Source of the DNA: Clostridium saccharoperbutylacetonicum N1-4(HMT)
Lineage (GTDB): Bacteria; Bacillota; Clostridia; Clostridiales; Clostridiaceae
Reading direction: 5' to 3'
NCBI RefSeq assembly: GCF_000340885.1
Contig: NC_020291.1
Coordinates: forward strand, 3,533,001-3,597,000
Length of the DNA: 64,000 nucleotides
Positions 48,130 to 58,759 of the stretch are shown piece after piece (position 1 is the first letter of the stretch; every line of letters begins with the position of its first letter). Made by a program: the position numbers and the translations under genes. The notes under the pieces were generated by a model. That model did not search any database, had not been told where the DNA came from, and saw nothing but the letters and a program-made list of their open reading frames with translations.

Positions 48130-49434
48130 TTGGTTGAAAGGATGGAAAAATTATTTAAACTAAAAAAACACAAAGTTACAATTAAAAGCGAAATTTTAGC
48201 AGGACTAACTTCTTTTGTTGCATCAATGTACATAATTATTGTAAATGCAAATATATTAAGCGATGGAGGTATTTCTGTTAAACCACTAATTATAGCTACA
48301 GCACTCTCCTCAGCTGTAAGCTGTCTACTAGTTGCATTTGTAAGCAACACCCCACTGATAATTATGCCAGGTATGGGAGTGAATGCATTATTTACTTATA
48401 CTTTAATTCGTACTCTTGGTCTAGATTATCATCAAGCATTAGCTTCAGTTTTTATCTCAGGAATAATATTTATGATGATAGCAATTACGCCATTATCAAA
48501 GCATCTTATGAAAGCTATTCCCTATAACTTAAAGCAGGCTATTACTGTTGGTATAGGATTATTTATAACCTTTATTGGTTTACAAAAATCAAAAATCATC
48601 GTATCAGATGCTTCCACCATGTTAAAACTTGGTGATATTACCAGTCCAGAAGTTATAGCTTTTATGCTTATTATGGTTATTACTTTAATACTATTTTTAA
48701 AAAATGTGCCTGGAGGTTTCTTGATTTCAATAACTTTAGGTACATTACTTTGTATGTGTTTAGGTATAATTAACTTAAACAATGTTCATTATACAATGCC
48801 TAATTTCAATGAATATAATGATATATTCTTCAAATTAGATTTTAGTGGATTAAGCACAGTTAAATTCTGGATAGGAACCTTTTCATTAACATTAGTATTG
48901 GTTTTTGAAAATATCGGTATACTTCATAGTCAAGTTTCAGATTTACTTAAAGCTCCTGATAAAACTAATAAAGCATTAATGTGTACTTCATTTTCTACTA
49001 TAATATGCGCACTTAGCGGTACAAGCCCTGCTGTATCGACTGTTGAAGGTACTGCTGGTATTACAGCTGGTGGAAAAACAGGATTTGTTAGTATGTTTAC
49101 AGGTTTGCTATTTTTATTATCAATATTCTTTATACCATTTATTTCTCTAATACCTGATGTAGCATTGGCACCAATTCTTATAATAATCGGATGTCTAATG
49201 AGTCAGAATTTAAAGAATATAGATTTTAATGATTTAAGTGAATTGTTTCCAAGCTTTGTAACCATTATATTAATGCCATTAACATATAGTATCGTAGATG
49301 GAATAGCTTTAGGTTTTATCCTATATCCGTTGTGTAAGCTATGCCATAACAAAGGTAAGGAAGTATCTAAAATCATGTATAGCACTTCATTTATTTTCCT
49401 GCTATATTTTGCAGCAAATTCTTTTATTAAGTAA
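48130..49434 (+). CDS. NCS2/AzgA-family purine permease
   Basis: This 434-residue polytopic transporter has about 12 helices. Landmarks are TIKSEILAGLTSFVASMYII near the start, MPGMGVNALFTYT, KQAITVGIGLFI and the TSPAVSTVEGTAGITAGGKTG helix break typical of AzgA hypoxanthine/guanine/adenine permeases. The start is uncertain: TTG at 48130 has a GAGGGAG site nine bases upstream, while ATG at 48142 has only AAAGG too near. It ends at a bidirectional terminator. Confidence 0.9.
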   Translation: MVERMEKLFKLKKHKVTIKSEILAGLTSFVASMYIIIVNANILSDGGISVKPLIIATALSSAVSCLLVAFVSNTPLIIMPGMGVNALFTYTLIRTLGLDYHQALASVFISGIIFMMIAITPLSKHLMKAIPYNLKQAITVGIGLFITFIGLQKSKIIVSDASTMLKLGDITSPEVIAFMLIMVITLILFLKNVPGGFLISITLGTLLCMCLGIINLNNVHYTMPNFNEYNDIFFKLDFSGLSTVKFWIGTFSLTLVLVFENIGILHSQVSDLLKAPDKTNKALMCTSFSTIICALSGTSPAVSTVEGTAGITAGGKTGFVSMFTGLLFLLSIFFIPFISLIPDVALAPILIIIGCLMSQNLKNIDFNDLSELFPSFVTIILMPLTYSIVDGIALGFILYPLCKLCHNKGKEVSKIMYSTSFIFLLYFAANSFIK

Positions 49435-49460
49435 TACATTCAAAATTTAAATAATAGAAC

Positions 49461-49506
49461 AAAAAAGTAGGTCATAATTATTAAATAATATATGTCCTAC
49501 TTTTTT
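49461..49506. terminator. Bidirectional terminator
   Basis: AAAAAAGTAGG-t-CATA pairs with TATG-t-CCTACTTTTTT, between the convergent permease and Nudix genes. Confidence 0.85.
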
Positions 49507-49508
49507 GA

Positions 49509-50123
49509 CTATGCTTCAGAAAAAAGTTCTTCTCCCAACAATGCAAAACTTTGAAGTAATAAATAACATTTGATATCAAACTTATCCTTAGATGTAATTA
49601 ATTCTACGGCTTCTTCTTGAGATACTAATAGAGTTTCAATACATTCATCATCCTCTAAATATGCATCACTTACTTCACCTTCACATGTACAATATGTAAA
49701 TGCTAATGATTCATCTGTCATTCCTGCTGATACATAAACCTGTTCAATACTTCTATTTTTAATAATATCTACTATCTTAAGACCCGTTTCCTCCATTAAT
49801 TCTCTACCAATGGTACTCTTAGCATCTTCACCCGGATCGATAAGACCTGCTGGCAATTCATATACAAAACTGTTTAATGGTATTCTAAATTGTTTTATAA
49901 TAACTATCTTTTTTAGTTCTTTATGATAAGCTGCTATTATTACTCCATCAGGTGAATCCTTTTTATTTTCAAAAAATTTCTGCTGAATAGTTTCATTATC
50001 TTTCCTAGATGCTATTGTCCATGTTCTTATATCACCAACTTTATTTTCGTATTCCGCTTCATATAACTTTAAATATCTCGTTTCAATCAAGGGTTTAACT
50101 TTTGCAATTTTATTTTGTTTCAT
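49509..50123 (-). CDS. Nudix hydrolase (ADP-ribose pyrophosphatase-like)
   Basis: The 204-residue protein contains a Nudix box: GLIDPGEDAKSTIGRELMEE then TGL (~92-114), with PAG before it (YELPAGL). The ADP-ribose pyrophosphatase group also shows YVSAGMTDESLAF as here. It would hydrolyse ADP-ribose or related nucleoside diphosphates. The final ~40 residues are more variable. It stands alone between the terminator and ispH-rpsA. Confidence 0.88.
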   Translation of the reverse strand: MKQNKIAKVKPLIETRYLKLYEAEYENKVGDIRTWTIASRKDNETIQQKFFENKKDSPDGVIIAAYHKELKKIVIIKQFRIPLNSFVYELPAGLIDPGEDAKSTIGRELMEETGLKIVDIIKNRSIEQVYVSAGMTDESLAFTYCTCEGEVSDAYLEDDECIETLLVSQEEAVELITSKDKFDIKCYLLLQSFALLGEELFSEA

Positions 50124-50259
50124 AAATAAATTACCTCCTAATACACTAAATATAAATATTAAAAATACTACAAAATAAATATGCTATTTTGTAGTATTTT
50201 CGAATTTATATGCTTCTATTTTTTAAAGAAAAGTTTTCTTATAAATTACGAAGTATTAT

Positions 50260-52164
50260 TTATACATCTTTTATACTTAAACTTATTCTCTTATTTTCTT
50301 CATCTACACCTAAGATTTTTGCTTTGATTTCTTGACCAATTTTTAATACTTCTGATGGATGTTCAATTCTATTATGTGATATTTTTGAAATATGAACTAA
50401 ACCATCAACACCTGGTTCTAATTCAACAAAAGCACCAAAATCATTTAGTCTAACTACTTTTCCTAAAACAATTGATTCTTCAGGGTATTTTTCTTTAGCA
50501 TTATCCCATGGTTTTGGCATAAGTTCTTTCATACTTAAAGATAACTTTTTAGTTTCTTTATCTAGATCTATTACTTTTACATCTATAATTTGACCTTCTT
50601 TTAATACATCCCCAGCATTTTTTATATGATTCCATGAAATTTGTGATAAATGTAATAATCCATCTATACCATTAATATTAATAAATGCGCCAAAGTTAGT
50701 AAATCTCTTAACTTCACCTTTAACTACATCTCCAATATTAATATTTTCTAATGCTTTTGCTTCTTCAGCATTCTTTGCTTCTTCTAATAATACTCTTCTT
50801 GATGCTACCACTTTTACTGGTTTACCTAAAGAAAAATCAATTAACTTAACTTCAAGATTCTTTCCAACGAATTCATCTTTATTTTGAATAAATCTTATAT
50901 CAATTTGAGAAGCAGGTATAAAAATCCTTACCCCTTTATAATCTGAAACCAATCCTTTTTCTCTTGCTTCTTTAATATTCACTTCAAAAATTGTACCTTC
51001 AGTAAATAACTTTTCAAGTTCTTTATAAGCTTCTTCTCTTTCATATTCTAATCTTGATAAAACTACAAAGCCATCGTTATTTTGCAATTTTATAACCTTT
51101 GCTTTTATTAAATCTCCAACATTAATAGAATCTGCTAAAGATTTTGAATCGCCCTTTGTAGTTAATTCATTATATGGAATGATCCCATCAATCCCATATC
51201 CATTCATTTCAATTACAATTCCATCATTATTTTTTGATATTACTTTTTCTTCAACTTCAGTTCCAATTATAACCTTAATATCGTTTTGGTTCATTAAGTC
51301 TAATTGATTTTCAGTGTTTACATTGTTTTCTGTATTCATAGTATCTAGTACCTCCCTAATTATCCAATCTGGTGTTGAAGCACCAGCTGTAACTCCTATT
51401 TTTTTTATATTTTTATTAATAAAATCCTTAGGTAACTCTTTAAAGTTTTCTATATGAATTGTATTAATACAGTTGTCTTTTGCAATTTGATATAACTTTG
51501 TAGTATTAGAACTATTTTTTCCACCAATAACTATCATAGCATCGGCTTCTTTTGATATTTGATTGGTGCTTTTCTGCCTAACTTCTGTTGCTGAACAAAT
51601 TGTATTAAAAGCTAGTAATTCTTTAACTCTACTTAAATTTACTAATGTATTCTCCCAATTTTTCATTTTTTCTGTAGTTTGTGAAACTAGGCAAACTTTT
51701 TGGGGAATCTGTTCTTCAAAAGTTCCATCTTTAGTAATTATTGCTTTGTTATTACACCAACCATTGATCCCAATAACTTCTGGATGATTTTTATCTCCTA
51801 ATATTACTATATGATAACCTTCTTTTGAATATTTCTTAACCTTCTTCTGAATATTAGTCACAAAAGGACATGTTGCATTTATAACTGTAAATTGTTTGTT
51901 CTCAAGATAATCCAAAATCATTTCAGAAACACCATGAGATCTAACCACAATTACATCTCCAACACTTAATTTATCTACCTCTTCAAATTCTATTGAATAT
52001 ATATTATTATTTTCTAAAAATTTAACTACATCATTATTATGTATTAATGGACCTAAAGTATATATTTTCTTATTATATTCTTTTTGGATTCTTAATGCTT
52101 CATCTACTGCTCTTTGTACTCCAAAACAAAAACCCGCATTTCTAGCTAAAAGAACATCACTCAT
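50260..52164 (-). CDS. ispH: IspH - ribosomal protein S1 fusion
   Basis: In this 634-residue protein, residues 1-~283 are 4-hydroxy-3-methylbut-2-enyl diphosphate reductase, last step of the MEP isoprenoid path. The three cluster cysteines lie in NAGFCFGV (C13), NATCPFV (~96) and [10 protein letters not shown] (~190), with the SSNTTKL loop. Residues ~300-634 hold four S1 RNA-binding repeats (e.g. [20 protein letters not shown] and [20 protein letters not shown]). The fusion is known in Clostridia. It follows cmk by 13 bases; cmk-rpsA adjacency is widespread. Confidence 0.95.
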   Translation of the reverse strand: MSDVLLARNAGFCFGVQRAVDEALRIQKEYNKKIYTLGPLIHNNDVVKFLENNNIYSIEFEEVDKLSVGDVIVVRSHGVSEMILDYLENKQFTVINATCPFVTNIQKKVKKYSKEGYHIVILGDKNHPEVIGINGWCNNKAIITKDGTFEEQIPQKVCLVSQTTEKMKNWENTLVNLSRVKELLAFNTICSATEVRQKSTNQISKEADAMIVIGGKNSSNTTKLYQIAKDNCINTIHIENFKELPKDFINKNIKKIGVTAGASTPDWIIREVLDTMNTENNVNTENQLDLMNQNDIKVIIGTEVEEKVISKNNDGIVIEMNGYGIDGIIPYNELTTKGDSKSLADSINVGDLIKAKVIKLQNNDGFVVLSRLEYEREEAYKELEKLFTEGTIFEVNIKEAREKGLVSDYKGVRIFIPASQIDIRFIQNKDEFVGKNLEVKLIDFSLGKPVKVVASRRVLLEEAKNAEEAKALENINIGDVVKGEVKRFTNFGAFININGIDGLLHLSQISWNHIKNAGDVLKEGQIIDVKVIDLDKETKKLSLSMKELMPKPWDNAKEKYPEESIVLGKVVRLNDFGAFVELEPGVDGLVHISKISHNRIEHPSEVLKIGQEIKAKILGVDEENKRISLSIKDV

Positions 52165-52177
52165 GTTTGTCTCCCTG

Positions 52178-52831
52178 TTACTTTCCTTTTTTTATATACT
52201 CGCTTATTGTTCGAACAACTCCATTTATATCTAAACTAGTTGTATCAATTTCAATAGCATCATCAGCTTTCCTTAATGGATCTGTAGCTCTATGAGTATC
52301 TTTATAATCTCTTTCTATTATGTCCTGTAATATCTGATCATATGAGCATTCTATATTTCTATTATTTAGTTCTTTAAATCTTCGATTAGCTCTTTCCTCT
52401 GGACTAGCTGTTAAAAAGAATTTAAAGTTTGCATCTTCAAGTACAACGGTACCAATATCTCTACCATCCATAATTACATTGAATTTATAAGACATGTCTC
52501 TCTGAAGTTTTACAAGCATTGTTCTTACTTCTGGAATGCTTGCATAATTTGATACTATGTTACTTATTTCAGGTGTAGTTATCTGATCTTGAACATTTTC
52601 ACCATTTAAAATTAAATCATCATTTTCAAAATGCATTTCCATATCATTTACAATACTACAAATTTCATTAATTTGTTCAGGTGACAAATTGTTCTCTGCA
52701 GCTTTTAAAGCTACAGCTCTATACATAGCTCCTGTATTTATGTACATTAGGTTGTATTCTTTTCCTACTAATTTAGCTATAGTACTCTTTCCTGCACCAG
52801 CAGGACCATCTATTGCTACCGAAATTTTCAA
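52178..52831 (-). CDS. cmk: Cytidylate kinase
   Basis: The 217-residue (d)CMP kinase has P-loop [10 protein letters not shown] (8-17), [13 protein letters not shown], the CMP-binding insert with [14 protein letters not shown], and [12 protein letters not shown]. It phosphorylates CMP/dCMP with ATP. It is transcribed into ispH-rpsA. Confidence 0.95.
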   Translation of the reverse strand: MKISVAIDGPAGAGKSTIAKLVGKEYNLMYINTGAMYRAVALKAAENNLSPEQINEICSIVNDMEMHFENDDLILNGENVQDQITTPEISNIVSNYASIPEVRTMLVKLQRDMSYKFNVIMDGRDIGTVVLEDANFKFFLTASPEERANRRFKELNNRNIECSYDQILQDIIERDYKDTHRATDPLRKADDAIEIDTTSLDINGVVRTISEYIKKGK

Positions 52832-52957
52832 AACTTTCTCCCCATTTCTGAATCTATAAATTTATGTCTTCCTTAAGATTATATAATTTTTTACCAACTG
52901 AAACAAGAAGATATTTAAAAATCGAAAATTCTATACTGATTTAAATATTTAGCTTTC

Positions 52958-53123
52958 TGCTCTTTTTATATAAATATAAGATCCGTATTGTGGCATAGCC
53001 ACTTTTTTTATATGTGCGTATTTTGGCAGACAAATCTTTTTCTATAAGTTCCGTTGTTGCAGCATAGCTGCTCTTTTTATATTAAGATCCTTATTGTGGC
53101 ATAGCCACTCTTTTTATAGGTGT
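52958..53123. repeat. Two ~55-bp direct repeats and three ATA-loop hairpins
   Basis: The blocks 52958-53016 and 53069-53123 share TGCTCTTTTTATAT, AAGATCC, TATTGTGGCATAGCCACT and TTTTTATA. Hairpins GTGGC-ATA-GCCAC (52990-53002), GCAGC-ATA-GCTGC (53059-53071) and GTGGC-ATA-GCCAC (53096-53108) each precede a T-run on the plus strand. All neighbouring genes are on the minus strand. The last copy overlaps the end of the next gene. Confidence 0.75.
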
Positions 53124-54337
53124 ATATTATTTCCAGCTATGTAACCAGTTGAGAAGGCAATCTGAACATTATAACCTCCAGTAAAAGCATCTACATCCAT
53201 AACTTCTCCAGCAAAGGAAAGATTGTCAATTAATTTTGATTTCATTGTAGAAGGATCAATTTCTTTAATATCTACTCCACCAGCTGTTACAATTCCTTCT
53301 TCTAACGGACGTAATCCTTTAATATCAAAATCAAAATCCTTAATTACTCTACCTAAATTTTTTCTTTCTTCCTTAGTTATTTCATTAACTTTTTTATTTT
53401 CAGGAATATTTGCTCTTTCAATAACAATTGGGATTAATTTTTGAGGAAGTAATTCATCTAAAGAATTCTTAAAGTCCTTATTTAAATATTTACCAAAATC
53501 CTTTTGAATCCTTTTATCAAGTTCTCCTAAATTTAAAGCAGGCTTTAAATCAATATGCAATCTATATTTTTTCCATTTTTCTATAAATCTACTCCCACTT
53601 AAAATAATTGGGCCAGAAACGCCAAAATGAGTAAATAACATTTCACCAAAATTCTTATATACTTCTTTTTTATCATTTTCTTTAATTATTATCTCAACAT
53701 TTTTTAAGGATAATCCCATAAGTTCTTTAACTTTTTGATCTACAAATTCTATTGGAACTAACGCTGGTGTCATTGGAATTATTTTATGCCCTAACAATTG
53801 AGCAAACTTTTGACCTTCTCCCCTAGAACCAGTGAGAGGGTACGATGCTCCTCCTGTAGCAAAAATAAAATAATCACCAATTAGCTCTTCATTATTGTTA
53901 ATTTTAATACTTAATATCTTTTTATCCTTAAATTTAATATCTGTAACCCTAGAATTTAAATTTATTTTCACATTGGTTCTACTCAATGCATTTGATAATC
54001 CTCTTATTATATCTGAAGATTTATCTGAATACGGAAATACTCTATCTCCTCTTTCTACTTTTAACTTAATCCCTTCATTTTCAAAAAACTCCATAGTGTC
54101 TTTATTAGTAAAAGTATACAAAGAACTATATAAAAAATGAGAATTACCTGGAATATAATCAAAAAACTCTGATATGTCTTTTGCATTTGTAACATTACAT
54201 CTGCCTTTACCAGTTATAAATAATTTCTTTCCTATCCTTTCATTCCCATCGACTAAAATAACATCATGTTTTTTTGAAGCTTCCAATGCCGCCATCATTC
54301 CAGCTGGACCTGCTCCTATAACTATAACTTTACTCAA
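53114..54337 (-). CDS. BaiN/RdsA-like NAD(P)/FAD-dependent oxidoreductase (HI0933 family)
   Basis: The 407-residue flavoprotein has FAD site VIVIGAGPAGMMAALEA (~4-20), LFITGKGRCNVTNA (~48, a family hallmark) and IFATGGASYPLTGSRGEGQ. The C-terminus has VTAGGVDIKEIDPSTM and FAGEVMDVDAFTGGYNVQIA, as in the HI0933/BaiN group. Members are linked to flavin-dependent reductions; the cellular substrate here is unknown. The last codons read through the hairpin repeat region. Confidence 0.9.
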   Translation of the reverse strand: MSKVIVIGAGPAGMMAALEASKKHDVILVDGNERIGKKLFITGKGRCNVTNAKDISEFFDYIPGNSHFLYSSLYTFTNKDTMEFFENEGIKLKVERGDRVFPYSDKSSDIIRGLSNALSRTNVKINLNSRVTDIKFKDKKILSIKINNNEELIGDYFIFATGGASYPLTGSRGEGQKFAQLLGHKIIPMTPALVPIEFVDQKVKELMGLSLKNVEIIIKENDKKEVYKNFGEMLFTHFGVSGPIILSGSRFIEKWKKYRLHIDLKPALNLGELDKRIQKDFGKYLNKDFKNSLDELLPQKLIPIVIERANIPENKKVNEITKEERKNLGRVIKDFDFDIKGLRPLEEGIVTAGGVDIKEIDPSTMKSKLIDNLSFAGEVMDVDAFTGGYNVQIAFSTGYIAGNNIHL

Positions 54338-54364
54338 TTTAAAAATCCCCCCGCTAGATCCAGT

Positions 54365-54440
54365 TAGAAGTTTTGAGTTAAGAGTTACGAATTTTGGGGT
54401 AACTCCCTTAACTCATAACGCTTAACTCCTAACTCTTAAC
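54365..54440. repeat. Degenerate TTAACTC tandem/inverted repeats
   Basis: Forward copies of GAGTTAAGAGTTA on one side face CTTAACTC, CTTAACTCCTAACTC and TTAACTG on the other, forming a hairpin around GAATTTTGGGG. It lies between queF and the flavoprotein gene. It looks like a small intergenic repeat family and could also slow transcription. Confidence 0.6.
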
Positions 54441-54448
54441 TGCCCAAA

Positions 54449-54952
54449 TTATCTATTATCTATCTTTTCTGGATACATATCATGATTCATCATTCTGTAA
54501 TTTGCCATTTCTTCAAACTTGGTTCCCTTCATACCATAATTACAATATGGATCAATACTAATTCCACCTCTTGGTGTGAATTTTCCCCATACTTCAATAT
54601 ACTTAGGATCCATTAACTTTATTAAATCCTTCATTATTATATTCATACAATCTTCATGGAAATCTCCATGGTTTCTAAAACTAAACAAATATAATTTTAA
54701 AGATTTACTTTCTACCATTTTTATATTAGGAATGTAGCTAATATAAATAGTTGCAAAATCTGGTTGACCAGTAATTGGACAAAGGCTAGTAAATTCTGGA
54801 CAATTAAATTTAGCAAAATAATCATTATCTGGATGTTTATTATCAAAAACCTCTAGTACCTCTGGGTTATATCCATAATCATATTTTACCCCTTGATTTC
54901 CAAGTAAGCTTATTCCTTCAAGTTCTTTCGATTTTCTTCCACTTTCACTCAT
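54449..54952 (-). CDS. queF: NADPH-dependent 7-cyano-7-deazaguanine reductase
   Basis: The 167-residue unimodular QueF converts preQ0 to preQ1. The catalytic Cys is in [13 protein letters not shown] (~57) and the QueF motif [20 protein letters not shown] (~80-99) binds substrate and NADPH. It is the last gene of the que operon. The product is the ligand expected for the riboswitch in front of queD. Confidence 0.95.
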   Translation of the reverse strand: MSESGRKSKELEGISLLGNQGVKYDYGYNPEVLEVFDNKHPDNDYFAKFNCPEFTSLCPITGQPDFATIYISYIPNIKMVESKSLKLYLFSFRNHGDFHEDCMNIIMKDLIKLMDPKYIEVWGKFTPRGGISIDPYCNYGMKGTKFEEMANYRMMNHDMYPEKIDNR

Positions 54953-55053
54953 GATTTACTCCTTATCATATAATATAATTATAATACTAGAAAAGTCATT
55001 AGACTTTTCATTGCAAACTCGTACTTGTTCACTGTTGCATTTTTACAATATAA

Positions 55054-55707
55054 TTATTTAGTTTTACTTTCTAAATATTGTTCTAAACCCCTTCTTCTAA
55101 GTTTACAAGCTGGGCATTCACCACAACCGTCACCAATAATTCCATTGTAGCAAGTAAGAGTTTTTTCTCTTACATAATCTAACTTTCCAAAATCATCTGC
55201 CATTTTCCATGTAGCTGCTTTATCTATCCACATTAAAGGTGTGTGGACAACGAAATTATAATCCATAGCTAAATTTAAAGTAACATTTAGAGATTTAATA
55301 AATACATCCCTACAATCAGGATATCCACTAAAATCAGTTTCACATACTCCTGTAACAATGTGATTTGCACCTTTAACTTTAGCTAATACTCCAGCGAAAG
55401 TTAAGAACAACATGTTACGTCCTTCTACAAATGTTGATGGAAGGCCTCCATTTTCACCTGCTTTGATTTCAATATCATCTCTTGTAAGCGCATTTGGTGC
55501 TAATTGATTTAGCAATTCCATATCTAATATATGATGTTCAATTCCTAATTCCTTAGCTATAGCAGTTGCACATTCAATTTCCTTTTTATGCTTTTGATTA
55601 TAATTAAATGTTACAGCTATTACCTCTTCAAATTCTTTAAGTGCCCAAAATAAACATGTGGTTGAATCTTGACCACCGCTAAACACAACAACAGCTTTTC
55701 TATTCAT
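55054..55707 (-). CDS. queC: 7-cyano-7-deazaguanine synthase
   Basis: The start is at 55707 (GGAGG eight bases upstream; an earlier in-frame ATG at 55731 is unlikely), giving 217 residues. The ATP loop is [13 protein letters not shown]. The zinc site [20 protein letters not shown] lies near the C-terminus. It makes preQ0 from 7-carboxy-7-deazaguanine, ATP and ammonia. It stands between folE and queF. Confidence 0.95.
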   Translation of the reverse strand: MNRKAVVVFSGGQDSTTCLFWALKEFEEVIAVTFNYNQKHKKEIECATAIAKELGIEHHILDMELLNQLAPNALTRDDIEIKAGENGGLPSTFVEGRNMLFLTFAGVLAKVKGANHIVTGVCETDFSGYPDCRDVFIKSLNVTLNLAMDYNFVVHTPLMWIDKAATWKMADDFGKLDYVREKTLTCYNGIIGDGCGECPACKLRRRGLEQYLESKTK

Positions 55708-55742
55708 ATTCAACTTCCTCCATTTTTGCATACAAATTCTAA

Positions 55743-56336
55743 TTATTTCATAATTATTAAAGCTTCTTGCCTTAACATATCATTATTTTCAAATCTTCCA
55801 GTAAAAGTCGTGGTAGTGGTAACAGAACCAGGTTTCTTAATCCCTCTTGAAGTCATACAACCATGTTCACCAGTAATAAGAACACCAACATCATCACTTC
55901 CTGTAGCCATAGCTACTATTTCAGCTATATCACTGCCAATTCTTTCTTGAAGTTGAAGTCTTCTTCCAACCATATCTGCTATCCTAGATATCTTACTAAG
56001 TCCTATTATTTTTTCCTTAGGTATATATACAACTGAAACCTTCATATTATACATAAGTGCTAAATGATGTTCACAATAACTATGAATAGGTATCTCTTTT
56101 ACTACAACCATATTATTATAGTTCTCAGGTACATACTCTTCATTTTCAAATGTAGTTCCAAACATTTTTGCAATTTCTTCATTAGTAAGATTCATTCCAG
56201 CAAAAACTTCTTCATACATTTTAGCTACTCGCTTAGGTGTATCAATTAAACCTTCTCTATTAGGATCATCACCTAATGCAATTAAAATTTCTCTTATACA
56301 TTTCTCAATTTTATCTGTATCAATTTTTTTTGGCAT
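55743..56336 (-). CDS. folE: GTP cyclohydrolase I
   Basis: The start is at 56336 (GGAGG six bases upstream), giving 197 residues. Zinc and active-site residues appear in [13 protein letters not shown] (~95-110) and [10 protein letters not shown] (~160). It converts GTP to dihydroneopterin triphosphate, the shared precursor of folate and queuosine. Placement inside the que operon indicates it feeds QueD here. Confidence 0.95.
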   Translation of the reverse strand: MPKKIDTDKIEKCIREILIALGDDPNREGLIDTPKRVAKMYEEVFAGMNLTNEEIAKMFGTTFENEEYVPENYNNMVVVKEIPIHSYCEHHLALMYNMKVSVVYIPKEKIIGLSKISRIADMVGRRLQLQERIGSDIAEIVAMATGSDDVGVLITGEHGCMTSRGIKKPGSVTTTTTFTGRFENNDMLRQEALIIMK

Positions 56337-56392
56337 AAAAAGCCTCCTTACATCCGCAAAACTAATCAAATTAATCCATTCATAGAGTTTTA

Positions 56393-57061
56393 TTAAACAC
56401 CTCTCGCATTATTATCCCAAATAATTTTATGAAGCTGTGTTTGTAATCTAACTTTGTTTAATCGCTTATTTTTCATGAATTCTACAATTTCTTTAAGGTC
56501 TATTTTTCCCGATACTGGGCTAAAATAAACAATACATTTACTTGTTAAATCATTTCTGATAATAATATCATAAGCATGTTCTAAATCTTCAATACTACCT
56601 ATGACAAATTTATATACATCAGATTTTCCTATCACTTTTAAATTATTATTACTCATTTTATTAGTCATTTGACTGCTTGGTAGCTTATAATCTACAATAT
56701 AACATATATTTTTACTATTATAAATCTTTTTAAATGGTTCTATATCAACTGCACCATTTGTTTCTATATGAACCTTTAAATTTTCATCATCATTTAATAA
56801 TTTTAACAGTTCATCAATATTTTTCTGAATAAGTGGTTCTCCACCTGTCAATGTTACATTTATTACATTGTTTTCTTTTATATAATTATAAATTTCATCA
56901 GCACTTAAAATCTCGCAAATACTACTTTTATCCCATGAATAAGTGGTATCACACCAAGTGCAGCGCAAATTACACCCTTGAAATCTTATAAATGTAGCAA
57001 GTTCGCCTGAACTAGGACCTTCTCCATCAACAGATATAAATTTTTCTACAATATTAAACAT
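56393..57061 (-). CDS. queE: 7-carboxy-7-deazaguanine synthase
   Basis: The start is at 57061 (GGAGG seven bases upstream), giving 222 residues. This radical SAM protein has [14 protein letters not shown] (the CxxxCxxC cluster motif at ~33-40) and TLTGGEPL. It makes CDG from the QueD product. The stop of queD is 17 bases upstream, so the genes are co-translated. Confidence 0.95.
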   Translation of the reverse strand: MFNIVEKFISVDGEGPSSGELATFIRFQGCNLRCTWCDTTYSWDKSSICEILSADEIYNYIKENNVINVTLTGGEPLIQKNIDELLKLLNDDENLKVHIETNGAVDIEPFKKIYNSKNICYIVDYKLPSSQMTNKMSNNNLKVIGKSDVYKFVIGSIEDLEHAYDIIIRNDLTSKCIVYFSPVSGKIDLKEIVEFMKNKRLNKVRLQTQLHKIIWDNNARGV

Positions 57062-57077
57062 TATTAATCCTCCAATT

Positions 57078-57506
57078 TTAATCTTCTGTATATATGCAGC
57101 TATTGTTAGGAGTTTCAAATAATTCAACTTCACATACAGATAAACCTTTTGATTTCAATCTATTAAAAATATCCCTAGACATTTCTTCTGCTGTAGGTCT
57201 ATAATTCACAAAACTTATTTCAAAATTATTTTGAAGTTCAGATAATTTTTTTGATAGTACCTTTCCTTCTTCATTATTTTCAATAATTAACTTATGATCA
57301 AATTCTTCTTCTATTTGCTTTAGTGCTTCTTTAAAATTAGAGAAATCATCTACCATTCCTCTAAGTTGCCCTTCTTTATGTAGTGTCTCAGATTTTAATT
57401 TAGCAATTAATCTATATCTATGTCCATGTATATTTGAACATTTCCCGTCATAGCCACTTAAATAATGAGCCATATCAAATTGTACTTCACTTTTAATTTT
57501 AAACAT
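57078..57506 (-). CDS. queD: 6-carboxytetrahydropterin synthase
   Basis: The start is at 57506 (GAGGAG upstream), giving 142 residues. Zinc His in FDMAHYLSG and IHGHRYRL, catalytic Cys in GKCSNIHGH, and FDHKLI with late CEVELFETP complete the T-fold enzyme. First gene of queD-queE-folE-queC-queF, controlled by the upstream riboswitch. Confidence 0.95.
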   Translation of the reverse strand: MFKIKSEVQFDMAHYLSGYDGKCSNIHGHRYRLIAKLKSETLHKEGQLRGMVDDFSNFKEALKQIEEEFDHKLIIENNEEGKVLSKKLSELQNNFEISFVNYRPTAEEMSRDIFNRLKSKGLSVCEVELFETPNNSCIYTED

Positions 57507-57591
57507 ACTTTTCTCCTCACATAACATTTCTAATTCGTTTATATTCTTATAACAAAACACGCCTATTATACAGTAATTAATTTTAAACATA

Positions 57592-57643
57592 ATAAAAAGA
57601 CTAATTTTGTTATATCTAAAACTAGAACAACAAAATTAATCTT
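57592..57643 (-). terminator. Intrinsic terminator of the que leader
   Basis: On the minus strand AAGATTAATTTTGTT pairs with AACAAAATTAGTCTT (one G-U pair), followed by TTTTTATT. It lies between the riboswitch and queD. Its loop contains CTAGTTTT, complementary to AAAACTAG in the riboswitch tail, so the two can pair in an alternative antitermination structure. Confidence 0.8.
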
Positions 57644-57670
57644 AAATTTAAAAAATCTAAAATTACAATG

Positions 57671-57712
57671 CCTAGTTTTGTTTAAGGACAGGATGGTCTT
57701 AATGAACTGTCC
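57671..57712 (-). ncRNA. preQ1-I riboswitch
   Basis: On the minus strand stem GGACAG (57712-57707), loop TTCATTAAGACCATC, stem CTGTCC (57691-57686) and an A-rich tail TTAAACAAAACTAGG (to 57671) match the small preQ1 class I aptamer. The tail folds back into the loop when ligand is bound. Position before queD and the following terminator fit preQ1-dependent shut-off. A covariance-model search was not possible here. Confidence 0.8.
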
Positions 57713-57901
57713 ATATTTAGTTATAGGTAAACATAAAATATATATTAACTTGAGCATTTCTAAAATAACCAAGCAATATTTTACAAGCGTTATGATAACA
57801 CATTTAATTTAAATATGCAAACTTTCTGTTGTATTTCAGCTTAATATGTTATAATTAGCAAGAACCAATTTGTTGTACACAAAATTTAAGGAGGTCTTTC
57901 A

Positions 57902-58699
57902 TTGAAAAACAAAATGGGATTTAGGCATAAATTTGTATTCAGTTTTTTTGATTTTACTGCCTATAAAGAATTTTTAGCGCAAGGACTTGGAAAATCTGTT
58001 TTATATATTTTTCTTGTTACTTTAATATTTTCAACATTAACTAATTTTAAGATAATTGACACATTTAATTCTCAAATATCAGATATACATGAAGTGGTTC
58101 TTAATAAAGTTCCAAGCTTCGAATTTAAAAATGGACAATTATCTATGGATTCAAAAGAACCTTTTTATTATAAACATAATGGAGATATGCTTATTATAGA
58201 TACAGTTAACAAAACAGATACCTCAGCTTTAAATCAGTATAATAATGGTATTTATATAAACTCAAGCAAGCTTGTCTACAGGCAAAATTATACTACAATT
58301 TATACTGTTGATTTTTCAGAGTATAGCGATATAAACCTAACAAATAGCAGTATCGCTAAAATATTACTTATTTTAAAAGTAATTTTACCAGTAATACTTT
58401 TAATTGTTAATCCTATTGTCTCTTTCCTTGTAAATTTAGCAGCGGTATTTATTATTATAGGACCTATGAGTTTATTAATTAGTTCCATCATGAGTATAAA
58501 ATCAAATTACACCACGGCTTGTACATTAGGCTTTTATTCAATTACTTTACCTCTGCTTCTTGAAGCTCTTATAAATATATCAGGAATGGAAATAGATAAT
58601 TTCATTGTAATATTTTATATTATCTCTATAATATATTGTTACTTGGCACTTAAAGAAATTAAAAACACTGATAAATCAAATATTAACCTTACACACTAA
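57902..58699 (+). CDS. DUF1189 family membrane protein
   Basis: The 265-residue protein starts at TTG 57902, supported by AAGGAGG eight bases upstream; an ATG four codons later is less well placed. One N-terminal helix (~32-50), an outside domain of ~110 residues and four C-terminal helices follow the DUF1189 layout (FRHKFVFSFFDFTAYKEF opening). The role of the family is unknown. It is divergent from the que operon and ends at its own terminator. Confidence 0.85.
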   Translation: MKNKMGFRHKFVFSFFDFTAYKEFLAQGLGKSVLYIFLVTLIFSTLTNFKIIDTFNSQISDIHEVVLNKVPSFEFKNGQLSMDSKEPFYYKHNGDMLIIDTVNKTDTSALNQYNNGIYINSSKLVYRQNYTTIYTVDFSEYSDINLTNSSIAKILLILKVILPVILLIVNPIVSFLVNLAAVFIIIGPMSLLISSIMSIKSNYTTACTLGFYSITLPLLLEALINISGMEIDNFIVIFYIISIIYCYLALKEIKNTDKSNINLTH

Positions 58700-58707
58700 G
58701 TTAATTT

Positions 58708-58750
58708 AAGGAGATTGATAACTACACAAATAGTTACTAATCTCCTTTTT
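58708..58750 (+). terminator. Intrinsic terminator of the DUF1189 gene
   Basis: AAGGAGATT and AATCTCCTT form the stem with an inner AACTA/TAGTT pair, followed by TTTC. Confidence 0.85.
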
Positions 58751-58759
58751 CTTATAGTA

